The notes under the pieces were generated by a model, which was given only the letters and a program-made list of their open reading frames with translations, did not search any database and was not told the DNA's origin. From contig JAFNVC010000008.1 of assembly GCA_017379935.1 (NCBI GenBank), positions 1-36,343 of the forward strand: a DNA stretch of 36,343 nt, given 5' to 3'. The stretch comes from Clostridia bacterium. GTDB lineage: Bacteria; Bacillota; Clostridia; Oscillospirales; Acutalibacteraceae. Made by a program: the position numbers and the translations under genes. Numbering within the stretch: the first letter of the stretch is position 1; every line of letters begins with the position of its first letter. Below are positions 8,565-16,407 of this stretch, piece after piece.

Positions 8565-9809
8565 ATGAAAAAATACGGTTTGCTCGGTCGGAAGCTTCTT
8601 CACAGTCTTTCCCCCGAAATTCACAGAGAGCTCGGCAACTTCAGCTATGAGCTTTTTGAGGTCGAGCCCGAAAATCTCGAAGCATTCATAACAAAGAAGG
8701 ATTTCGCGGGTCTCAGCATCGTTTTTCCTTATAAGAAAGATGTTGTAAAATATTGCGATATTCTCACGGATACCGCAAAAAAGCTCGACTGTGTTGACAC
8801 GATCACTGTTGATGAACAGGGCAGGCTTGTCGGCGATAACTGCGAATATGACGGCTTCTGCCATATGATCACCAAGTGCGGTATCGACGTAAAGGATAAG
8901 AAGGTGCTTCTCCTCGGCAAAAACGCATCGGTTATCCGCTGTGCTATCGAGGATATGGGCGCAAAGGAAATCGTTGACGTTACCGTTGACGGCGAGGTCA
9001 ATTTTGAAAACATCTATGAGCATACTGATGCTCAGGTGCTCGTCAACACAACCCAGACGGGTATGTATCCGAATAACGGCGATAAAATTGTCGACGTCAA
9101 GCGCTTCCCGAAAATCGGCGGCGTTCTTGAAGTAATTTATAACCCGAGAAGAACAAAGCTCATCTGTGATGCAGAGGATCTCGAAATCCCGAACTCTGAC
9201 GGTCTTTCGATGCTCGTTGCGCGCGAATATATGGCTGAAATCCGCTTCGGCAGAATTGAACCCGACGAGGAGCTTTTCAAGGCGACCTATAAGACGATGA
9301 GCGACCGCAGAAAGAACATCATTTTTGTCGGCCTTCCCGGATGCGGAAAGACGACAATCGCAAAGGTTGTTGCCGCAAAGCTCGGCAGACCCTGCATCGA
9401 CGTTGACCGACTTATCGAAATGAAGGCGGGTATCCCCGTTTCATCAATTTTCACAGCCTACGGCGAAAAATATTACCGCGAGCTGGAAACGGAGACTCTC
9501 CGCAAAATCACACGCAACGGCGGTCAGGTTATCGCTACGGACAGCGGTGCTGTTATGAGTCTTGAAAACCAGTATTATCTGCGCCAGAACGGCTACATCG
9601 TCTGGCTTTCACGCGACCTTTCCGAGCTTAAGCTCAACGGCGTTCATCTCGCAAGAAACCGCGAGGCACTTGAGCGTATCCACGCCGAGCGCTCCCCTGT
9701 TTATAAATTCCTTGCCGATATCAATGTCGAGGTAACCGATAACGCAGAAAAGACTGTTTTCGAAATCATCAAGAAGATGAACTTCAAGCAGATTCCGACC
9801 GTTTATTAA
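8565..9809 (+). CDS. Shikimate dehydrogenase-like / shikimate kinase-like fusion protein
   Basis: 414 residues in two parts. Residues 1-235 resemble shikimate dehydrogenase: HSLSPEIH (substrate Ser pair), catalytic Lys57 in VFPYKK, Asp96 in NCEYDGF, NTTQTGMYPN, YNPRRTKLI. The NADP loop is altered, with LLLGKNAS instead of a GAGG pattern. Residues 250-414 resemble shikimate kinase: Walker A GLPGCGKT (256-263), Asp279/Asp281, GEKYYRELE with Arg305, and the lid segment ERIHAERSPVY. The conserved GGG that binds shikimate is replaced by TDSG (325-328). With cofactor and substrate loops both changed, activity on shikimate is uncertain; a related substrate or a regulatory role is possible. It is the third gene of the mannosidase operon, with no other aromatic amino acid gene nearby. 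Confidence 0.85.
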   Translation: MKKYGLLGRKLLHSLSPEIHRELGNFSYELFEVEPENLEAFITKKDFAGLSIVFPYKKDVVKYCDILTDTAKKLDCVDTITVDEQGRLVGDNCEYDGFCHMITKCGIDVKDKKVLLLGKNASVIRCAIEDMGAKEIVDVTVDGEVNFENIYEHTDAQVLVNTTQTGMYPNNGDKIVDVKRFPKIGGVLEVIYNPRRTKLICDAEDLEIPNSDGLSMLVAREYMAEIRFGRIEPDEELFKATYKTMSDRRKNIIFVGLPGCGKTTIAKVVAAKLGRPCIDVDRLIEMKAGIPVSSIFTAYGEKYYRELETETLRKITRNGGQVIATDSGAVMSLENQYYLRQNGYIVWLSRDLSELKLNGVHLARNREALERIHAERSPVYKFLADINVEVTDNAEKTVFEIIKKMNFKQIPTVY

Positions 9810-9826
9810 AAAGAAAGAAGATATAT

Positions 9827-10735
9827 ATGGATAAGCTTGTCTCAATAGTTATCCCCACACATAAAAGAGAGGTTGAGTGCCTTGCCAACGCGGTCAACTC
9901 CGTACTCAACCAGACATATAAAAATACAGAAATCATCATCGTCGATGACAGTCCGTCCGATTATGAGAAGCGCGGCGAGGTCAAGGCTTATGCCGAAAGC
10001 ATCGGACACAACAAGGTAATTTACCTTCAGAACGAAAAAAATCTCGGCGGCTCGCTCACGCGTAACAGAGGTATCGACGCCTCAACGGGCGATTACATCT
10101 CCTTCCTCGATGACGACGACGAGTACACGCCCGACAAAATCGAAAAGCAGCTGAAATATATGCTCGAAAACGATTGCGATATGACTTTTTCGAACACGGT
10201 TATGTGCAAAAACGGAAAAAGTGTTGAGGTCAGAGATTTTAAGGACATCCCTGCCTTTGATAACGAATCGCTTCTGCACTACCACCTGCTTTATCACCTG
10301 ACAGGCACCTCCACCTATATGTTCAGGGCGGAAAAGCTCCGCAAAATCGGAGGCTTCGATAACGCTCTCTGCGGTCAGGAATTCATCCTTATGCTCAAGG
10401 CAATTGAGGGCGGTCTGAAAATCCGATATATGGACGTCAACGACGTGCTTCACACAATCAGCGCCGAGGGAAGCATCTCCTTCAGCAGAAACAAAATTCA
10501 GGGTGAAAAAAATCTTTACGAAATCAAGAAGCGCTTCTTCCCGAAGCTCTCAGGTAAAGAAATAAAATACATCAACTTCCGTTACCACGCGATTATGGCG
10601 ATTGCATATAAGCGCAATTCGATGTACGGCAAAATGCTTGCAGAGGGCATAACGGCAGTTCTCACCGCACCGACGGTGTTCATCAGCGAATGCCTCGCAC
10701 TCGCTAAAAATATGCTCGAACAAAGGAAGAATTAA
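9827..10735 (+). CDS. Family 2 glycosyltransferase
   Basis: 302 residues with the GT-A fold of family 2: VSIVIPTHKRE at the N-terminus, EIIIVDDSPSD (nucleotide-binding Asp), NLGGSLTRNRGID, the metal-binding acidic run FLDDDDEY at 94-100, and an acceptor-side GGFDN motif. It should transfer a sugar from a nucleotide-sugar donor to a glycan or lipid at the inner membrane face. The C-terminal 50 residues carry a weakly hydrophobic helix that may attach to the membrane. It follows the fusion gene by 17 bases with an AGAAAG site and closes the operon before a terminator. Donor and acceptor cannot be told from sequence. Confidence 0.88.
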   Translation: MDKLVSIVIPTHKREVECLANAVNSVLNQTYKNTEIIIVDDSPSDYEKRGEVKAYAESIGHNKVIYLQNEKNLGGSLTRNRGIDASTGDYISFLDDDDEYTPDKIEKQLKYMLENDCDMTFSNTVMCKNGKSVEVRDFKDIPAFDNESLLHYHLLYHLTGTSTYMFRAEKLRKIGGFDNALCGQEFILMLKAIEGGLKIRYMDVNDVLHTISAEGSISFSRNKIQGEKNLYEIKKRFFPKLSGKEIKYINFRYHAIMAIAYKRNSMYGKMLAEGITAVLTAPTVFISECLALAKNMLEQRKN

Positions 10736-10736
10736 C

Positions 10737-10766
10737 AAAAATCCTGCTCAGCCCTGAGCAGGATTT
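10737..10766. terminator. Bidirectional intrinsic terminator
   Basis: A 13-bp perfect stem (AAAATCCTGCTCA with TGAGCAGGATTTT) and a 4-base loop, with A runs on one side and T runs on the other, between the converging glycosyltransferase and DNA-repair genes. It overlaps the last codons of the leftward gene. Confidence 0.85.
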
Positions 10767-11449
10767 TTCAGCTTTTTCAGATATTCTTTTTGCTCTGCTG
10801 TCACACGATAGCTTTCCACTGCCTTTTGTATTGCTTTGTTGTGTGTCCATTCGTCGAGGACATTATTTTCAATAAACGGCAGAATTTGTTCATACTGATG
10901 CGCCAGCGCCGTCGCAAAATACCACGCCTGCATCATTCTGACATAATACATATCCGAACGGATTTTTGCTACCCTCTGAGGGAAATCAATATCAAAGCTG
11001 TCATCAAGAAAATGTATCATCAGCATTTCAATGCCGAAGCGCACGGTATACGGCTGCTCACTGCTCATCCATTTTTCGATTTCGGGCAGAAGCTTTTCTT
11101 TATTTTTCGAAAAAATCTTCGGCCGCATCATATCGCAGGTAGCCCAGTTATCAACAAAGGGCAGAAATTCATTCAGCCTCGTTATCAGTCTGTCGAAATC
11201 CTTTATTTCACAAATCAGAAACGCGTGCAGATTATTTTCCTCATAGTATTTGTGCGGTAATACGCTTAGAAAAACCTCCGCCATATCAGTTTTTGAAAAT
11301 TCTTTTGCAAATTTTCTGAGCTCGGGTGTGCGCACTCCGATAACAAGCTCCTTCTCCACCGTCGGCATCAGCCTTGAGTGAAAGTCCCTGTATTTCAGAT
11401 CCTGCATTCCGGAAAGCCGGTCGCGGACATATTTTTCGACGCTTGTCAT
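10748..11449 (-). CDS. DNA alkylation repair (AlkD-like HEAT repeat) protein
   Basis: 233 residues, helical throughout, matching the DNA alkylation repair family. Recognisable segments are IGVRTPELRKFAKE near residue 37, the motif FVDNWATCDM in the middle, YTVRFGIEMLMIHFLDD, and the C-terminal MMQAWYFATALA with WTHNKAIQKAVESYR. Relatives of this family flip out or excise alkylated bases through a concave surface of HEAT-like repeats. The start ATG at 11449 overlaps the stop of the ArsC-like gene (ATGA), indicating coupling in a two-gene leftward operon. The specific lesion cannot be deduced. Confidence 0.85.
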   Translation of the reverse strand: MTSVEKYVRDRLSGMQDLKYRDFHSRLMPTVEKELVIGVRTPELRKFAKEFSKTDMAEVFLSVLPHKYYEENNLHAFLICEIKDFDRLITRLNEFLPFVDNWATCDMMRPKIFSKNKEKLLPEIEKWMSSEQPYTVRFGIEMLMIHFLDDSFDIDFPQRVAKIRSDMYYVRMMQAWYFATALAHQYEQILPFIENNVLDEWTHNKAIQKAVESYRVTAEQKEYLKKLKNPAQG

Positions 11450-11793
11450 ATCAGCGCTTCCCATTCTTTTTCGCGGAAGCCTGTGGTGATTCCCTTTTCC
11501 GTAATCAGTATCGGACGCTTGACGAGCATTCCGTCACTTGCGAGCAATTGAAGCTGTTCTTCCTCACTCATCGTCGGAAGCTTATCCTTAAGCTGCATCG
11601 ACTTGTATAAAAGTCCGCTGGTATTGAAGAATTTCTTCAGCGGCAGTCCGCTTTTTTCGTACCATTCCTTCAATTCCCCGTAGGACGGCTTTTCATCTTT
11701 GATGTGTCTTGTTTCAACTGCAGCCCCCTTGCCGTCGAGCCAGCTTTTCGCCTTCTGGCAGGTTGTGCATTTCGGGTACCATATCAATAACAT
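11446..11793 (-). CDS. ArsC/Spx-family thioredoxin-fold protein
   Basis: 115 residues, full length for the ArsC/Spx/YffB family. The N-terminus LLIWYPKCTTCQKAKSWL places a redox Cys9-X-X-Cys12 pair after the first beta strand. HIKDEKPSYGELKEW, LPLKKFFNTSGLLYK and the cis-Pro region VKRPILI follow. It could be an arsenate reductase-like enzyme or an Spx-type regulator; the CXXC and short length leave both open. Start ATG with AAAGGAGAG 8 bases upstream. It is the first gene of the operon with the AlkD-like protein, so a stress-protection role is plausible. No other arsenic-resistance gene is adjacent. Confidence 0.85.
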   Translation of the reverse strand: MLLIWYPKCTTCQKAKSWLDGKGAAVETRHIKDEKPSYGELKEWYEKSGLPLKKFFNTSGLLYKSMQLKDKLPTMSEEEQLQLLASDGMLVKRPILITEKGITTGFREKEWEALI

Positions 11794-11856
11794 TTCAATC
11801 TCTCCTTTTCATTATATATAGTATCATTTTTTCTTGAAAACAGCAAATAATTTTTA

Positions 11857-11885
11857 TTGAATGTTTTTTATGTTTGTGATAGAAT
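11857..11885 (+). promoter_or_regulatory. Promoter upstream of the AI-2E-family permease operon
   Basis: TTGAAT (11857-11862), a 17-base spacer, TAGAAT (11880-11885). The start would be near 11892, about 30 bases before the ATG at 11921. It would drive the permease and the two chromate transporter genes, which are tightly packed. Confidence 0.6.
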
Positions 11886-11920
11886 GTTTTCGATTTCAAA
11901 AAGCTTCTCTGAGGTGTAAT

Positions 11921-13081
11921 ATGTTGAAAAAAACAGATTGGAAAACGATTTTAAAAATCGCGGTGGGCGTTATTGCCGTTTACCTCGCTATACATTACTG
12001 GCCGAACATCTCGGGAATTATCGGAACAGTTTTTTCTGCCTCCACACCCGTTATTCTCGGCGCTGTATTCGCTTATCCGCTGAATATCCTGATGTCCTTT
12101 TACGAGCGTCACTACTTTCCTAAATCGGATAAGCCTGCCGTTGTAAAAAGCCGCAAGGCTGTCAGCCTCGTCGGAGCAGTCATCACGGTGCTCGGTATAA
12201 TTTCACTCATTATCGGTCTTATCGCTCCGCAGCTTGTGACCTGTATCCAGATGCTCATCAACGAAATTCCGGGTGCGATGGATATGCTTATCGTCAAGCT
12301 CAAGGAAAACGAGTTCATTTCAAAAAATCTTATCGATTCACTCGCTTCGATTGATTGGCGGTCACGCCTGACAGATATTATGCAGACCGTCACGAGCGGT
12401 ATCGGCGACTTTGCGGGAGTTGCGGTCAGCGCAGTTACTTCGGTGTTCTCTGTTGTATTCAATGTTATACTCGGTGTGATTTTTGCACTTTATATTCTTA
12501 TCGACAAAAAGCGTCTGGGCAGACAGCTCAACAAGGTTTCGCAGAAATATGTTCCCTGTGAAATTCTTGAAAAGATTTCTCACGTTATCGGTATTCTTGA
12601 CGATTGCTTCCACCGTTTTATCGTCGGTCAGTGTACGGAGGCGATTATCCTCGGAGTGCTGTGCATCATCGGTATGTCGGTACTGCGCATCCCCTACGCG
12701 CTTATGATCGGCACACTTATGGGCTTTACGGCACTTATTCCGATCGTCGGCGGACTCATCGGTGCGGGTGTCGGCGCATTCCTTATTCTTATGGAGTCTC
12801 CCGTCAAGGCATTGATCTTTCTGGTTTTTGTTATCATACTTCAGCAGATTGAGGGTAACCTCATTTACCCGAAGGTTGTCGGCTCCACAATCGGACTTCC
12901 CGGTCTGTGGGTGCTTGCCGCGGTTACTGTCGGCGGCGGTGTTTTCGGCATTGCGGGTATGCTTGTCAGCGTTCCGCTTGTTGCGACGGTTTACAGACTT
13001 GTGCGTGAAGATATTGCAGGTAAAAATGAACTTTTACGGTCGGTGGCTGCAGATGCGCCGACAAAAGATAAAGAGGTGTAA
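11921..13081 (+). CDS. AI-2E family transporter (UPF0118 type)
   Basis: 386-residue integral membrane protein with about eight hydrophobic segments and the family pattern: an N-terminal pair of helices, a long soluble stretch at about 130-220, then GQCTEAIILGVLC, IPIVGGLIGAG and the C-terminal signature QQIEGNLIYPKVVGSTIGLPGLWVL. Members are called autoinducer-2 exporters, but many transport Na+ or unknown solutes, so the substrate is open. The ATG at 11921 has a GAGGTG site; the frame could open 20 codons earlier only within the promoter. Its last codons carry the ribosome binding site for the next gene. Confidence 0.9.
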   Translation: MLKKTDWKTILKIAVGVIAVYLAIHYWPNISGIIGTVFSASTPVILGAVFAYPLNILMSFYERHYFPKSDKPAVVKSRKAVSLVGAVITVLGIISLIIGLIAPQLVTCIQMLINEIPGAMDMLIVKLKENEFISKNLIDSLASIDWRSRLTDIMQTVTSGIGDFAGVAVSAVTSVFSVVFNVILGVIFALYILIDKKRLGRQLNKVSQKYVPCEILEKISHVIGILDDCFHRFIVGQCTEAIILGVLCIIGMSVLRIPYALMIGTLMGFTALIPIVGGLIGAGVGAFLILMESPVKALIFLVFVIILQQIEGNLIYPKVVGSTIGLPGLWVLAAVTVGGGVFGIAGMLVSVPLVATVYRLVREDIAGKNELLRSVAADAPTKDKEV

Positions 13082-13083
13082 TT

Positions 13084-13644
13084 TTGGAAAGTAAAACAAA
13101 AAAGATTTTTCAGTTGTTTCTCGTCTTTCTGAAAATCGGTGCATTCACCTTCGGCGGCGGTTACGCGATGATTCCGATTATTCAGAAGGAGATTGTTGAA
13201 AACAAAAAGTGGATTACGGACGACGATATCCTTGAGATTATCGCGATTGCAGAATCCACACCGGGCCCGATAGCAATCAACTCCGCAACCTTCGTCGGCT
13301 ATCGTGTTGCAGGCTTTTTCGGCGCAATGCTCGCAACTCTCGGCGTTGTTCTGCCGTCATTTGTGATTATTCTTCTCATTTCTTTTGTGTTAAGAGAGTT
13401 CCAGGACATTCCCGCCGTGCAGTATGCATTCAACGGCATCCGTGCAGGTGTTCTTGCGCTTCTTATCAAGGCACTCGTTACTATGTACAAGAAGGCTCCG
13501 AAGGGGCTTGTCAGCTACATTGTTATCGGCGCATCCTTCCTTATTACCGCGTTTTTCGATATCAACGTGCTTTTCGTTATCATCGGCTGTGCGGTGTTCG
13601 GACTCGTTACTTCTCTTATCGCTGAAAGGAGGAGTAAGAAATGA
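13084..13644 (+). CDS. Chromate transporter, short-chain half (first subunit)
   Basis: 186 residues with the CHR-domain signature FLKIGAFTFGGGYAMIPIIQKE near the N-terminus and ESTPGPIAINSATFVGYRVAG in the middle, and about five or six membrane helices. Two such half-size genes side by side replace the single fused ChrA of other bacteria, and the two subunits act together in chromate efflux. It starts at TTG with GAGGTG just upstream, overlapping the permease stop, and overlaps the next gene by ATGA. Whether it moves chromate or another oxyanion in this organism is not known. Confidence 0.92.
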   Translation: MESKTKKIFQLFLVFLKIGAFTFGGGYAMIPIIQKEIVENKKWITDDDILEIIAIAESTPGPIAINSATFVGYRVAGFFGAMLATLGVVLPSFVIILLISFVLREFQDIPAVQYAFNGIRAGVLALLIKALVTMYKKAPKGLVSYIVIGASFLITAFFDINVLFVIIGCAVFGLVTSLIAERRSKK

Positions 13645-14225
13645 ACATTTTTCTTGACCTTTTCCTTACCTTTTTTAAGATAGGTGCATTCACCTTCGGC
13701 GGCGGCTACGCGATGCTTCCCCTTATGCAGGAGGAGGTGCTCGCGCACAAATGGATGCCTCTCGAGGATGTTGTCAATTTTATCGCTGTCAGCGAGAGTA
13801 CACCCGGCCCGTTTGCAATCAATATGGCAACCTATGTCGGCTCGGAGGTCGGCGGTGCATTCGGACTTGCAGGCAGTCTTTTCGGCTCGTTCTGTGCAAC
13901 GTTCGGTGTCGTTCTTCCGTCGTTCATCGTAATTCTTATTGTTGCAAAATGCTTTGAGCGCTTCAAGAACAGCAAGGTTGTAAAGGGCTGTATGACAGGA
14001 CTCAAGCCCGCAGTTGTCGGACTCATCGGCTCGGCAATTATTTCTGTATTGCTGACGGTTTTTATTCCTAACGGATTTTCACTCGGCATTTTTACGGACG
14101 CTTCGTTCTACGTTTCACTTGCAATTTTTGTCATCTGTACCGTGATGGCATTCAAAAAAGTTCATCCTATTATTATCATCGTCCTTGCCGCCGTGCTCGG
14201 CATTGTAACGGGATACGTGCTGTAA
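13641..14225 (+). CDS. Chromate transporter, short-chain half (second subunit)
   Basis: 194 residues with a second CHR domain: FFKIGAFTFGGGYAMLPLMQEE, ESTPGPFAINMATYVGSEVGG and several membrane helices. It starts at the ATG that overlaps the stop of the first subunit, so the pair is translationally coupled and likely forms a heterodimer. The two halves are clearly similar in their motifs, consistent with an ancient tandem duplication. A terminator follows 6 bases after the stop. Confidence 0.92.
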   Translation: MNIFLDLFLTFFKIGAFTFGGGYAMLPLMQEEVLAHKWMPLEDVVNFIAVSESTPGPFAINMATYVGSEVGGAFGLAGSLFGSFCATFGVVLPSFIVILIVAKCFERFKNSKVVKGCMTGLKPAVVGLIGSAIISVLLTVFIPNGFSLGIFTDASFYVSLAIFVICTVMAFKKVHPIIIIVLAAVLGIVTGYVL

Positions 14226-14230
14226 AAACT

Positions 14231-14263
14231 AAGACACTTTCGACAACCGAAAGTGTCTTTTTG
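14231..14263 (+). terminator. Intrinsic terminator after the chromate transporter genes
   Basis: A 12-bp perfect stem (AAGACACTTTCG with CGAAAGTGTCTT) and a 5-base loop, followed by a T run. It ends the permease/chromate transporter operon. Confidence 0.85.
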
Positions 14264-14336
14264 CAGTTTTTAAATTTGTATTTCGCACTAAAAAACTTTG
14301 AACAGCAAATATTCATCAAAAATGCGGTTTAAACGC

Positions 14337-14365
14337 TTGCTATAAATTTTCTTCAATGTTAAAAT
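14337..14365 (+). promoter_or_regulatory. Promoter upstream of the ECF sigma factor gene
   Basis: TTGCTA (14337-14342), a 17-base spacer, TAAAAT (14360-14365), about 30 bases before the ATG at 14395. It looks like a housekeeping promoter. Confidence 0.5.
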
Positions 14366-14394
14366 ATCTAAAAAATTCAAAAGGAGAGATTGAT

Positions 14395-14949
14395 ATGATT
14401 TTATTTGTCATCAACAGTCTTGAAAATGAAACGGACAGGCAAATTATTCTTGATATCTATGAACAATATGCACCGTGGATGCGAAGTCTTGCTTACAGCA
14501 TGACCGAAGACTATGATGTCAGCGATGATCTGGCGCAGGATTGTATAGTAAATCTTATAAAACACGTTGACACCCTGCGCAATATGAACGGCCGCCAGTT
14601 GAGGTCATATATCGCAACCACCGTTAACAACACAACAATAAATTATATGAAGCATTCTTCACGAACCTGTCTTGTTCCGGAAAATGAAGAATGTTTTTTT
14701 GATGAAATTCCCGCCGAGGACAATGTTGAAGAGGATGTGGAAAAGAAGCTGAATATCGAATTGGTCAGGGAAAATATCAACTGTCTTGCATCGCGAGACA
14801 AGGATCTGATTATCCTTAAATATAACCACGAGCTGAGCGACAGAGAGATTTCGGATATCATCGGCATCAAAGAAAACAGCGTAAGAATGACTATCCGCCG
14901 AAGTGTTGACAGGCTGGGTAAAAAGGTAGAAAGAGGGGCTGCAAAATGA
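14395..14949 (+). CDS. ECF-type RNA polymerase sigma factor
   Basis: 184 residues. Region 2 lies at about 20-80 (IYEQYAPWMRSLAYSM, DVSDDLAQDCIVNLIKHVDTLRN, then LRSYIATTVNNTTINYMK), matching the sigma-70 region that binds core polymerase and the -10 element. Region 4 lies at about 125-178 (INCLASRDKDLIILKYNHELSDREISDIIGIKENSVRMTIRRSVDRL), an HTH for the -35 element. The ATG at 14395 follows AAAGGAGAG; the frame is open for 13 codons further upstream without a good site. The next gene overlaps by ATGA and encodes a membrane protein with the plan of an anti-sigma factor, so this is likely an envelope-signal regulator. Confidence 0.9.
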   Translation: MILFVINSLENETDRQIILDIYEQYAPWMRSLAYSMTEDYDVSDDLAQDCIVNLIKHVDTLRNMNGRQLRSYIATTVNNTTINYMKHSSRTCLVPENEECFFDEIPAEDNVEEDVEKKLNIELVRENINCLASRDKDLIILKYNHELSDREISDIIGIKENSVRMTIRRSVDRLGKKVERGAAK

Positions 14950-15647
14950 CAGAGTATAACAAGCATATTTTAAAGATAGTCACGGACGATATCCTCGACG
15001 AGAACGACGAGCTGTTCTTAAAAGAAATTGAAGCGGCGAAAGCCGACCCTCGCTTTGCGAACAACAAGGAGCGCGACGAAAAATTCAGAAAGGCGCTTGA
15101 TGAAGCTTTTGCGGTGAAAAAGCCGCGCCGTAAAGCGCTTGTGCGTGCCGCGTCCGTCTTTCTTGCACTGATTCTCGGACTTTCCGTAATGACAATAACC
15201 GTCAAGGGCTTCCGTGAGAAGCTTTGGGAATTCCTGAATAATCTGGGCAATCATTCGTATTCGTCAATGCTTTCCTCAAAAAATTCGAATGATAATAAAT
15301 TGTTGGAATATGAGGGAATGTATATCCCGAAATATATACCTGAGGGGTATGAGGTTTTCAAAATTGTTAATGAGGAAACCTATAACACCGTTAAATTCAG
15401 AAATCTTGCAGGAAACATCATTTCCTATACTGAACATACTCAAAATGTTGAAAAGAAATTCAATTTGGATAAAGAAGCCTACGACAGTTATGAAACTCAT
15501 ACTATAAAGGGTAAAGAAATTATCATTACCACAAAAGAAAATGTTATTTATCTTACCATTAAAACAAATGATGCGATTATTTATGTGATTTTTAATGATA
15601 ATAATGTAGATTTTTTAGGGTTTGCTACACATATTGAGAAAAAATAG
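14946..15647 (+). CDS. Membrane anti-sigma-like protein with DUF4367-type extracellular domain
   Basis: 233 residues. A charged cytosolic part (1-60) includes a helical region suited to holding the sigma factor. One membrane helix follows at about 64-84 (ALVRAASVFLALILGLSVMTI), then an external domain at about 100-233 with GMYIPKYIPEGYEVFK, typical of DUF4367. The gene overlaps the sigma gene by 4 bases. The external half is much richer in A+T than the first part, suggesting a mosaic or fast-evolving sensor domain. That it inhibits the neighbouring sigma factor is inferred from order and topology; no zinc-finger ASD motif is seen. Confidence 0.75.
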   Translation: MTEYNKHILKIVTDDILDENDELFLKEIEAAKADPRFANNKERDEKFRKALDEAFAVKKPRRKALVRAASVFLALILGLSVMTITVKGFREKLWEFLNNLGNHSYSSMLSSKNSNDNKLLEYEGMYIPKYIPEGYEVFKIVNEETYNTVKFRNLAGNIISYTEHTQNVEKKFNLDKEAYDSYETHTIKGKEIIITTKENVIYLTIKTNDAIIYVIFNDNNVDFLGFATHIEKK

Positions 15648-15712
15648 TGTTACATTTCTTCAACTCAGTTGTTTAATATAGCGTACAGCTTAAAGCAAAG
15701 GAGGTCAGAAGA

Positions 15713-16165
15713 ATGAAAAAAATACTGGCGTTTATGCTGTCGCTCGTTATGATGAGCATGTGCTGTATTTATGCTTCAGCGGAAAGTAATACAGAAACCT
15801 TTGAGTTGATGTCTGATTCTGAGGCTAGCCCAAGATACACACATCTAGGAGCGGTCAGTGCAGGAATCAAAGAAAAGGCATTGGGTTTTGTGCTTTGCGA
15901 GTCTACATATGCTTGTATGCACGAAAATTACACCTTTGTGCTTACGTGTACGCTTCAGCGCACAGACGGAAGTGCCGCCGGCTGGCAGACCTATAAAACA
16001 ACAACGGAAACGTTTTTGGAACTCGGTACGAACGGCATAACAGAAACCTGGTTCGCGCCTGCAGGCTACGCGTATAGAACGTTTACGACAATCGTAATCA
16101 AGAATTCGCGTACAGGCAAGGTTGTTGAAACAGCTACCTGCGACAGCCCCGTTATTTACAAATGA
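15713..16165 (+). CDS. Small secreted protein, unknown function
   Basis: 150 residues. Signal peptide MKKILAFMLSLVMMSMCCIYASA is followed by a mature part of about 127 residues with a predicted beta fold, three Cys (CESTYACMHENY, TCTLQR) and repeated Thr-rich strands. A strong AAAGGAGG site sits 6 bases before the ATG. It lies 65 bases after the anti-sigma-like gene, and the gap contains AAC and CGT blocks spaced as in many ECF promoters, so it could be a target of the sigma factor. I do not recognise the family. Confidence 0.75.
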   Translation: MKKILAFMLSLVMMSMCCIYASAESNTETFELMSDSEASPRYTHLGAVSAGIKEKALGFVLCESTYACMHENYTFVLTCTLQRTDGSAAGWQTYKTTTETFLELGTNGITETWFAPAGYAYRTFTTIVIKNSRTGKVVETATCDSPVIYK

Positions 16166-16199
16166 CAGAACACAAATTTTCAGAAGAACGGTTTTTAAT

Positions 16200-16349
16200 G
16201 TGAACAGCGAAAAGAATCAGAATATTCCCGAAATAATTGAAAGAGAAAAAGAATTGATAAAAAAACTCCGCGAGCTGCCCGAAGATTTCAGACGGCAGAT
16301 CTTCGACGGAATTATGAACGCAGAAATCGCTGAATTTGACAACGATTAA
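16200..16349 (+). CDS. Possible 49-residue soluble helical protein
   Basis: Frame from a GTG at 16200, coding for a charged helix-rich peptide containing REKELIKKLRELPEDFRR and ending MNAEIAEFDND. Codon use is like its neighbours, and a terminator follows 23 bases later, which supports it as the last gene of the sigma-factor operon. The ribosome binding site (AGAAG) is weak and other starts are possible upstream. No family is recognised. Confidence 0.4.
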   Translation: MNSEKNQNIPEIIEREKELIKKLRELPEDFRRQIFDGIMNAEIAEFDND

Positions 16350-16372
16350 CTTAAGCTGTTCCCCAAAAGCCA

Positions 16373-16407
16373 AAAGACCTTCCCTCGCGGAAGGTCTTTG
16401 TTTTTTT
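16373..16407. terminator. Bidirectional terminator between the sigma-factor operon and cotJ operon
   Basis: An 11-bp perfect stem (AAAGACCTTCC with GGAAGGTCTTT) and 5-base loop, followed by GTTTTTTT on the plus strand. On the minus strand a shorter T run serves the end of cotJC. Confidence 0.85.

Noticed and set aside
11811-11816. TATAAT-like -10 for the ArsC-like gene on the minus strand
   Set aside because: It lies so close to the ribosome binding site that the transcript would start within it.
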